This document shows positions 58,178-64,000 of a DNA stretch of 64,000 nt, piece by piece. The stretch's first letter is position 1, and each line of letters starts with the position of its first letter. Source of the DNA: Serpentinimonas barnesii (lineage in GTDB: Bacteria; Pseudomonadota; Gammaproteobacteria; Burkholderiales; Burkholderiaceae_C); NCBI RefSeq assembly GCF_000696225.1, contig NZ_BAWN01000021.1, positions 1 to 64,000 of the forward strand, written 5' to 3'. The translations under genes were made by a program, and so were the position numbers. Below the pieces are notes generated by a model. It saw only the letters and a program-made list of their open reading frames with translations. It did no database searches and was not told where the DNA came from.

Positions 58178-58297
58178 GCGGGCATGGTAGCAGCCCGATG
58201 CAAGGCCCCGATGACAGCGCGCCGCCTGCCCATCAAGGGCCGGTGCGCGCCCTGGCCAGACGGGAAGCGCGAGCGCTCAAGCCGACGGGCTGCCCCC

Positions 58298-58792
58298 TCA
58301 GGAGACGATGTAGGCCGCCGCGCCGGTGGCCAAGAGCTTGCCGTCGGCAGCATGAAAGCCCATGCGGGTGGAGGCCACGCGCGAGCCCAGGCGCAGCACC
58401 TCGGCACGCAACTCGAAGCGCTCGCCGATGCCGGGGCGCAGGTAGTCGATGCGCAAATCGATGGTGCCCAGCTTGCCAAAGCGGTGCAGGCGCGCCAGCG
58501 GCGGCTCGTCGAGGTGGCGCGCCCCGATGGCGGCCATCACCGCCAGCCCGCCCATGGCGTCGAGCCCGGCGCTGATCACGCCGCCGTGGATGCGGTTGTG
58601 GGCAAAGTGCCCGATCAGGTCGGCGCGCATGGCGATTTGCGCCGTCACGGCCTCGGGGCTGATGTGCGTGATCTGCAAGCCCAACAAGGCGTTGAACAGG
58701 ATGCGGCGCTCAAAAATTTCGCGCACGCCCTCGATGAATTCGGGTTCGAACACGTGCGCCTGTGGGGCTGCGCTGGCTGGGCTTTTGCTCAT
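58298..58792 (-). CDS. PaaI-family hot-dog thioesterase
   Basis: 164-residue thioesterase-fold protein. HFAHNRIHGGVISAGLDAMG is the catalytic helix region with the HGG signature; TIDLRIDYLRPGIGERF is the following strand. Probable role: release of CoA from stalled acyl-CoAs. It lies 17 nt after the enoyl-CoA hydratase stop on the same strand, so the two form a unit. No strong ribosome-binding site precedes ATG 58792. Confidence 0.9.
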   Translation of the reverse strand: MSKSPASAAPQAHVFEPEFIEGVREIFERRILFNALLGLQITHISPEAVTAQIAMRADLIGHFAHNRIHGGVISAGLDAMGGLAVMAAIGARHLDEPPLARLHRFGKLGTIDLRIDYLRPGIGERFELRAEVLRLGSRVASTRMGFHAADGKLLATGAAAYIVS

Positions 58793-58809
58793 GGATGGGT
58801 CTGCGCGGC

Positions 58810-59574
58810 TCAAAGGCGTGAAAAATCGGGCTGGCGTTTTTGCAAAAAGGCGCTGAAGGCCTCTTTGGCGGCGGGCTCGCGCAGCATGCGGCCAAACACC
58901 GTGGCCTCTTGCACGATGGTCTGCTGCACCAGCGCCTGCTGGCCCTGCTTCATCAGGCGCTTGGTTTCGAGCAGCGAAGTGGGCGGCTTGGCGGCGAGCT
59001 TGCGCGCCACGCTCTGGGCGTAGCCGTTGACCTCGGTTGGGGGCAGCACCTTGTTGAGCAGCCCGGCTTCGAGCGCGGCTTCGGCATAGAAGGGTTCGCC
59101 CAACAGCAGCGCCTCGGCGGCGCGCTGGTGCCCCATGAGCTGCGCCAGCAGCAGGCTGGAGGCCCCTTCGGCGCACAGCCCGAGGTTGACAAAGGGCATC
59201 GAGAAGGCCGCGTTGTCGCCCGCATAGACCAGATCGCAATGCAGCAGCATCGTGGTGCCGATGCCCACGGCTGGGCCGCACACCGCCGCCAGCAAAGGCT
59301 TGGGGAAATCCGCCAGAGCGCGCAGGAAGCGCAGCACCGGCGAATCGGCCCCCATGGGTGGCGAGTTCAGGAAGTCGTTGAGGTCGTTGCCGGCGCAAAA
59401 CACCGCCACATCGCCTTGCAGCAGCAGCACGCGCACCTTGGGATCGGCTGCCGCCTGCTCCAGCCCATCGGCCAGGCTGGTGTACATGGCGCCGGTGAGC
59501 GCGTTTTTGCGCTCAACGCGGTTGATGGTGAGGGTTTGCACCCCGTCTTCGAAGTGGCTCAGAATGTCGGACAT
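58810..59574 (-). CDS. Enoyl-CoA hydratase/isomerase family protein
   Basis: 254-residue crotonase. The first oxyanion segment is FCAGNDLNDFLNSPPMG and the second CGPAVGIGTTMLLHCDL. The usual GGGxE reads GIGTT, so the first catalytic glutamate is a threonine, and the second-glutamate region reads FVNLGLCAEGASSLLL. This pattern fits the PaaG/ECI (isomerase-like) subgroup rather than a standard hydratase. AAGGAG lies 9 nt before the ATG. The thioesterase follows. Confidence 0.9.
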   Translation of the reverse strand: MSDILSHFEDGVQTLTINRVERKNALTGAMYTSLADGLEQAAADPKVRVLLLQGDVAVFCAGNDLNDFLNSPPMGADSPVLRFLRALADFPKPLLAAVCGPAVGIGTTMLLHCDLVYAGDNAAFSMPFVNLGLCAEGASSLLLAQLMGHQRAAEALLLGEPFYAEAALEAGLLNKVLPPTEVNGYAQSVARKLAAKPPTSLLETKRLMKQGQQALVQQTIVQEATVFGRMLREPAAKEAFSAFLQKRQPDFSRL

Positions 59575-59594
59575 GGTTTTAGTCTCCTTGCAAT

Positions 59595-59620
59595 AAAAAA
59601 ACGGCGCCGTGGTCTACGGC
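59595..59620 (-). terminator. Probable terminator after the alpha/beta hydrolase gene
   Basis: On the minus strand GCCGT (59620-59616) and ACGGC (59610-59606) form a short stem; GCCG and then seven T follow (A at 59595-59601). It lies 23 nt after the hydrolase stop and before the Shine-Dalgarno of the next gene, so the hydratase may need its own promoter or read-through. Confidence 0.5.
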
Positions 59621-59642
59621 ACTCCAATGAAATCGGTGGCCT

Positions 59643-60524
59643 TCAATCTTGGCCCAGCGTCACAGGCCGCTGCAGCAGTTCGGCCAGGCTTTGCTGCAGC
59701 AGCGGCCACAGCCCGGCTTCGTGCTCGGCCTTGAACGGCCCAAAATGCCCAATGCGCCGCACGCCCACATCCGCCGGGACGATGCGGCGCACCTCGCGCG
59801 GGGCGTTTTCGTACCAGCCCAGCAAGCTGCGCGTGCCTTGCAGGGTCATCATCTCGTCGTCGCTGATGGAGAGCGCCAGCACCGGAAAGCGCACACCGGC
59901 GTAGCGCAGGCGCGCCGCCTCGCCCTCGACCCCCACGCCGTAGCGCGGGTGCAGACACCAGCGCCGCCACTGCCGCATGGCGGCGGCGGGGATGTCACCC
60001 ACCAGGCGCAGACTGCGCCCAGGAAAGTAGCCGCACAGGCGCGTGGCCAGCGGCACCACGAAAAACCAGAAGTAAGGCACCACGAGGCGCAGCCGCGGCG
60101 TGTTTTCGCGCCAGTAGCCGCTGCCCGCAGCCACACAGAGCAGGCCGCTGACCTTGTCGGCATTGGCCAGCAGGCCCGGCAGTTGAGCGCCCAGGCTGTG
60201 GCCCAGCAGCAGCAGCGGCAGCTTGGGGCGCTCGGCGTGGGCCAGGTCGATCACGGCCTCGTAGTCGCGCACCCAGTCGTGCAGATCGGCTTGGAAACCA
60301 CGCAGCCGCACCCCGGCGGGCAGGGAGTCGCCCATGCCCCGGTAGTCGAAGGTGAACACGCGCCAGCCCTGCGCCGCCAGCCACTGGGCCAAGGGGGCGT
60401 AGAAATCTTGGCGCACGCCCATGGCCGCGGCGATGACGACGCTGGCGCGCGCCTGCCCCTTGGATTCGAACACCCGCACCCCGAGCTTGTGGCCGTCGCT
60501 GGCCTTGATCTGCTGCGTTCTCAC
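59643..60524 (-). CDS. Alpha/beta hydrolase (serine aminopeptidase S33-like)
   Basis: 293 residues. The nucleophile elbow is LLLGHSLGAQLPGLLA; the oxyanion region VVIAAAMGVRQDFYAPLAQW and FTFDYRGMGDS are typical, and a late HFGPFKAEH supplies the histidine. Similar proteins act as esterases or lipases on small acyl esters. The start is GTG at 60524, with GAGG about 10 nt upstream; there is no ATG in frame nearby. Terminators flank the gene, so it may be monocistronic. Confidence 0.85.
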   Translation of the reverse strand: MRTQQIKASDGHKLGVRVFESKGQARASVVIAAAMGVRQDFYAPLAQWLAAQGWRVFTFDYRGMGDSLPAGVRLRGFQADLHDWVRDYEAVIDLAHAERPKLPLLLLGHSLGAQLPGLLANADKVSGLLCVAAGSGYWRENTPRLRLVVPYFWFFVVPLATRLCGYFPGRSLRLVGDIPAAAMRQWRRWCLHPRYGVGVEGEAARLRYAGVRFPVLALSISDDEMMTLQGTRSLLGWYENAPREVRRIVPADVGVRRIGHFGPFKAEHEAGLWPLLQQSLAELLQRPVTLGQD

Positions 60525-60546
60525 CTGGCTGGCACCTCGCGTGAAT

Positions 60547-60577
60547 AAAACAGGCCGCCTGCAAAGGCGAGGCGGCC
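60547..60577 (-). terminator. Intrinsic terminator of the thiolase gene
   Basis: GGCCGCCT (60553-60560) and AGGCGGCC (60570-60577) form an 8-bp stem with a 9-nt loop; on the minus strand TGTTTTATT follows. It lies 23 nt after the thiolase stop and closes the fadN-like/thiolase operon. Confidence 0.75.
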
Positions 60578-60600
60578 CGGTGCACCATCTTAAACCGGGC

Positions 60601-61836
60601 TTAAACCCGCTCGAAGATGCCGGCGGCACCTTGCCCCATGCCCACGCACATGGTCACCATGCCGTAGCGCAGCTGGTGCCGCTGCAAGGCGTGCACCACG
60701 GTGGCGGCGCGGATGGCGCCAGTAGCGCCCAGCGGGTGCCCGAGCGCAATCGCCCCGCCCATGGGGTTGACGCGCGCCGGATCCAGCCCGAGCGTGTTGA
60801 GCACCGCCAGCGCCTGCGCGGCAAAAGCTTCGTTGAGCTCGATCCAGCCCAAATCGTGCTGGGCGATGCCAACGGCCTTGAGCGCAGCCGGAATGGCCTC
60901 GATCGGGCCGATGCCCATCAGGTGCGGCGGCACGCCGCGCGAGGCGTAGCCAACGAAGCGCGCCAGCGGCTTGAGGCCAAAGCGCTGCACCGCGGCACCA
61001 CTGGCCAGCACCAGCGCCCCCGCACCGTCGGAGGTCTGCGAGCTGTTGCCCGCCGTAACCGAGCCGAGCCCGGTTGGGGTGCCGTCGGCACGGCGTGGCA
61101 CCGCAAAGGGCGGTTTCAGCTTGGCCAGCCCTTCGAGCGAGGTGTCGGGGCGGGCGCCTTCGTCTTGGCTCACCACGCGCTGCTTTTGTTGCACCTGGCC
61201 GCTGGCGAGGTCGAGCGTGCGCTCGGTCACCGTGACCGGGGTGATTTCGGCGCTGAACTCGCCGGCGGCCTGCGCCGCCAGCGCGCGCTGGTGCGATTGC
61301 AGCGCAAAGGCGTCTTGGGCCGCGCGGCTCACCTTCCACTGCTGCGCCACTTTCTCGGCCGTGAGGCCCATGCCGTAGGCGATGCCGTAGTCTTCCACGC
61401 GCTCGGTGTTGTGAAAAGCGGCGGGCGAGAGGCTGGGCGCATTGCCCATCATGGGCACCATGCTCATGCTCTCGACCCCGGCGGCGATCATCACATCGGA
61501 CTCGCCCACGCGGATGCGGTCGGCGGCCATTTGCACCGCGCTCAAGCCCGAGGCGCAAAAGCGGTTCACGGTGATGCCGCCCACGCTGTTGGGCAAGCCG
61601 GCCAGCACGGCGCCGATGCGCGCCACGTTCAGGCCCTGCTGCGCTTCGGGTATGGCGCAGCCGCAGATCACGTCTTCAATGGCGGCCGGGTCTAGGTTGG
61701 GCACCTCGGCCAGCACGGCGCGCAGCACGTGCGCCAGCAGGTCGTCGGGGCGGGTGTGCTTGAAAAAGCCACGGTGCGATTTGCCGATCGGCGTGCGCTT
61801 GGCAGCGACGATGTAGGCGTCTTGTAGGGGTTTCAT
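60601..61836 (-). CDS. fadA: Acetyl-CoA C-acyltransferase (thiolase, FadA-like)
   Basis: 411-residue thiolase that cleaves 3-ketoacyl-CoA in the last step of beta-oxidation. The nucleophilic cysteine lies in GITVNRFCASGLSAVQMAAD, the histidine in NPMGGAIALGHPLGATGAIR, and the second cysteine in MVTMCVGMGQGAAGIFERV. GGAG lies 9 nt before ATG 61836. It follows the HAD-ECH gene by 20 nt and forms the beta-oxidation pair with it. Confidence 0.94.
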   Translation of the reverse strand: MKPLQDAYIVAAKRTPIGKSHRGFFKHTRPDDLLAHVLRAVLAEVPNLDPAAIEDVICGCAIPEAQQGLNVARIGAVLAGLPNSVGGITVNRFCASGLSAVQMAADRIRVGESDVMIAAGVESMSMVPMMGNAPSLSPAAFHNTERVEDYGIAYGMGLTAEKVAQQWKVSRAAQDAFALQSHQRALAAQAAGEFSAEITPVTVTERTLDLASGQVQQKQRVVSQDEGARPDTSLEGLAKLKPPFAVPRRADGTPTGLGSVTAGNSSQTSDGAGALVLASGAAVQRFGLKPLARFVGYASRGVPPHLMGIGPIEAIPAALKAVGIAQHDLGWIELNEAFAAQALAVLNTLGLDPARVNPMGGAIALGHPLGATGAIRAATVVHALQRHQLRYGMVTMCVGMGQGAAGIFERV

Positions 61837-61856
61837 CGGGGAGGGCTCCGGGTTTT

Positions 61857-64000
61857 TTAGTTGCGCAGCGGTTTGCCGGTTTGCAGCATGCCCATGATGC
61901 GCGCCTGCGTTTTGGGGTGCTCGATCAGGCTGCAAAATGCCTGGCGCTCCAGTTGCATCAGGTACTCTTCGTTGACCAGCGTACCGGCTTCGACCTCGCC
62001 GCCGCACAGCACGTTGGCAATCAGGCTGGCGATGTGGAAATCGTGCTGGCTGATGAAGCCGCCGTCGCGCATGTTCAGGAGTGAACCCAGAATGGTCGCC
62101 TTGGCCGAGCGCCCCGCCACCGGGAACAGGCTCTTGTGCGGCGGCCGGTAACCGGCGCGTTGCAGCGCCTGCGCTTGGCCGATGGCCACATACAACAGCT
62201 CGTCTTTGTGCGCCACGAGGGTGTCGCTGGGCAGCAGGTAGCCGAGCTTGCGGCTTTCCAGCGCGCTGGTGCCCACGCTGGCCATGGCGGCGGCCTTGAA
62301 GCCTTCGCCGAGGAAGGGCAGCAAGTCGGTGCCGGTGCTGGCGCGGGCATTTTCGGCGGCGCGGCGGGCGATGTAGGTCAGGCCGCCGGCGCCGGGGATC
62401 AGGCCCACGCCCACTTCCACCAGCCCTATGTAGCTTTCCAGGTGCACCACCCGGTGCGCGCAGTGAACCAGCAGCTCGCAGCCGCCACCCAGCGCCATGC
62501 CGCGCACGGCGGCCACCACCGGCACCTGGGCATAGCGCAGCTTGAGCATGACGCGCTGCAATTCGGCTTCCACATCGTCTATGGCCGACACGCCTGCAGC
62601 CAAGAAGGCCGGCATCACGGCCTGCAGATCGGCCCCGACGCTAAAGGGCTCGTCGCCCGACCACAGCACCAGGCCTTGGTAGTCGCTCTCGGCCAGATCG
62701 ACGGCGCGGCTCAGGCCCTCGGTGACACCGGGGCCAATGGCGTGCATCTTGCTCTTGATGCTGGCGATCAGCACCCCGGCCTGCTCGGGCTGCTCCAGCG
62801 TCCAGAGCCGGATGTCGGCGTCTTCAAACACGGTGCGGCCGGCGCGCTCGAAGCGCGTGGCACCCTCGCCGAGCAGGGTTTCGCGGAAAATCTGGCGCCC
62901 ATACACCGGCAGCTCGCGCCGGGGCTGGAAGCGGCCCTCGGCCGGGTTCCACGAGCCTTCGGGCTGGTGCACCCCGCCGCGCTCGGCCACCGGGCCATGA
63001 AACACCCAGTCGGGCAGCGGCGTGCGGCACAGGGCGTGGCCGGCGTCGATGTCGGCTTGCACCATCTGCGCCACTTCGAGCCAGCCGGCCTCTTGCCAGA
63101 GCTCGAACGGGCCTTGCTGCATGCCAAAGCCCCAGCGCATGGCCTGGTCCACGTCGCGCGCGCAGTCGGCAATCGTGGCCAGGTGCAGCGCGGCGTAGTG
63201 AAAGGCGTTGCGCAAAATGGCCCACAAAAAGCGCCCTTGCGGCCCTTCGGCGTTGCGCAGCAGCTTGAGGCGCTCGGGCGCAGGCTTTTTCAGCATGCGG
63301 CCATAGACTTCGTCGGCCTTCTGGCCCTTGCCGTCGGCGCAGGGCACGTAGTCGCGGCTGGCGAGCTCGAAGCGGTAAATGTCGCGCCCAACCTTCTTAA
63401 AGAATCCGGCCTTGCTCTTTTGCCCCAGATGCCCCAGCTCCAGCAGCGCCTTGAGCACCTCGGGGGTCTGGAAGCTGGCGTAGAAGGGGTCGGTGGCGGG
63501 GCTGAGCGTGTCTTGCAGCGTCTTGATGACGTGCGCCATGGTGTCCAGTCCCACCACGTCGGCGGTGCGGAAGGTGCCGCTGCTGGCGCGCCCCAGGCGC
63601 TTGCCGGTGAGGTCATCGACCACATCAAAACCCAGGCCATAGCGCTCGGCCTCGTGCATGGTCGAGAGCATGCCGGCGATGCCGATGCGGTTGGCAATGA
63701 AGTTGGGCGTGTCTTTGGCGCGCACCACGCTTTTGCCCAGCACGCGGGTGACGAAGGTTTCGAGCTGGTCCAGCACCTGCGGGCCAGTGGCCGGGGTGGA
63801 AATGAGCTCGACCAGCGGCATGTAGCGCGGCGGGTTGAAGAAGTGGATGCCGCAAAAGCGTGCGCGCAACTGCGCTGGCAGCGCATCCGAGAGCGCACCG
63901 ATCGACAGGCCCGAGGTGTTGGAAGCCAGCAACGCGCCTTCGGCCACAAAGGGCGCGATCTTGGCGTAGAGCTCGCGCTTCCAGTCCATGCGCTCGGCAA
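61857..64000 (-). CDS. 3-hydroxyacyl-CoA dehydrogenase / enoyl-CoA hydratase, FadN-type (N-terminus beyond window)
   Basis: At least 714 residues in view; the start lies past the right edge. The chain begins inside the dehydrogenase Rossmann domain (SNTSGLSIGALSDALPAQLR, HFFNPPRYMPLVELI), continues through the dehydrogenase C-terminal domains (AKDTPNFIANRIG, GLDTMAHVIKTL) and ends with a crotonase domain ([20 protein letters not shown], then EVGVGLIPGAGGLTYIARR, with both Glu present). This dehydrogenase-first order is that of FadN-like proteins, reversed relative to FadB/FadJ. It performs steps two and three of beta-oxidation with the adjacent thiolase. Confidence 0.93.
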   Translation of the reverse strand, partial: AERMDWKRELYAKIAPFVAEGALLASNTSGLSIGALSDALPAQLRARFCGIHFFNPPRYMPLVELISTPATGPQVLDQLETFVTRVLGKSVVRAKDTPNFIANRIGIAGMLSTMHEAERYGLGFDVVDDLTGKRLGRASSGTFRTADVVGLDTMAHVIKTLQDTLSPATDPFYASFQTPEVLKALLELGHLGQKSKAGFFKKVGRDIYRFELASRDYVPCADGKGQKADEVYGRMLKKPAPERLKLLRNAEGPQGRFLWAILRNAFHYAALHLATIADCARDVDQAMRWGFGMQQGPFELWQEAGWLEVAQMVQADIDAGHALCRTPLPDWVFHGPVAERGGVHQPEGSWNPAEGRFQPRRELPVYGRQIFRETLLGEGATRFERAGRTVFEDADIRLWTLEQPEQAGVLIASIKSKMHAIGPGVTEGLSRAVDLAESDYQGLVLWSGDEPFSVGADLQAVMPAFLAAGVSAIDDVEAELQRVMLKLRYAQVPVVAAVRGMALGGGCELLVHCAHRVVHLESYIGLVEVGVGLIPGAGGLTYIARRAAENARASTGTDLLPFLGEGFKAAAMASVGTSALESRKLGYLLPSDTLVAHKDELLYVAIGQAQALQRAGYRPPHKSLFPVAGRSAKATILGSLLNMRDGGFISQHDFHIASLIANVLCGGEVEAGTLVNEEYLMQLERQAFCSLIEHPKTQARIMGMLQTGKPLRN

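Overview
The window is GC-rich chromosomal DNA whose genes and gene order resemble the Burkholderiales, most likely family Comamonadaceae. This rests on high-GC third codon positions, kdsD-kdsC-lptC, metX-metW, an ubiH-like/dsbC/M61 peptidase neighbourhood and TorF-type porin. The genus cannot be fixed from the sequence alone. No rRNA, insertion sequence, prophage or CRISPR array is visible; two tRNA genes are present (Asn-GTT and CAT).

Layout. 1-1.8 kb: chemotaxis pair cheW and a methyl-accepting protein cut by the left edge. 1.9-4.9 kb: apt, divergent from the Kdo/LPS genes kdsD-kdsC-lptC. 5-7.6 kb: a glycine-rich RRM protein, then metX-metW. 7.6-14.3 kb: a TetR regulator divergent from a complete RND efflux operon (lipoprotein adaptor, pump, outer-membrane factor) with an AcrR-like operator between them. 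14.3-19.6 kb: patatin phospholipase, radA, rodA, tldD. 19.7-22.5 kb: a PhoA-like phosphatase with altered zinc ligands, an ArsC-type arsenate reductase and a small membrane protein. 22.5-29 kb: tRNA-Asn, an APH/P-loop kinase fusion, a flavoprotein, an MBL hydrolase, an M48 peptidase and an AmpG-like permease. 29.3-37 kb: a thioesterase, a LysR regulator divergent from a Thermus-type isocitrate dehydrogenase, uvrA and glutathione reductase. 37-38.7 kb: a hipBA toxin-antitoxin module. 38.8-48.8 kb: AMP nucleosidase, a UbiH-like monooxygenase, dsbC, an M61 peptidase, enoyl-CoA hydratase, a CAT tRNA, acyl-CoA synthetase, a BASS transporter and a nuclease. 48.8-53.9 kb: a cyclic-di-GMP island. 53.9-58.2 kb: mpl, a short unknown protein, a porin and an unidentified polytopic membrane protein. 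58.3-64 kb: a leftward fatty-acid beta-oxidation cluster that runs off the right edge.

How genes work together. Overlapping stop/start codons (ATGA or similar) couple cheW-mcp, kdsC-lptC, metX-metW, pump-outer-membrane factor, kinase-flavoprotein, uvrA-gor, hipB-hipA and HD-GYP/GGDEF-EAL. The strongest window-wide signal is transcriptional. About fifteen genes carry a -10-like hexamer 6-8 nt before the start codon, which leaves no room for a Shine-Dalgarno and predicts leaderless or nearly leaderless mRNAs. Operon-internal and several regulated genes instead have clear Shine-Dalgarno sequences.

I found no convincing wholly new multi-gene system. The best leads are the leaderless promoter architecture, the PhoA-like protein with one substituted ligand per zinc site, the degenerate HD-GYP protein beside active cyclic-di-GMP enzymes, a sigma-54-type promoter before the porin and the unidentified 512-residue membrane protein. 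All family calls come from reading motifs by eye; no database search was run.
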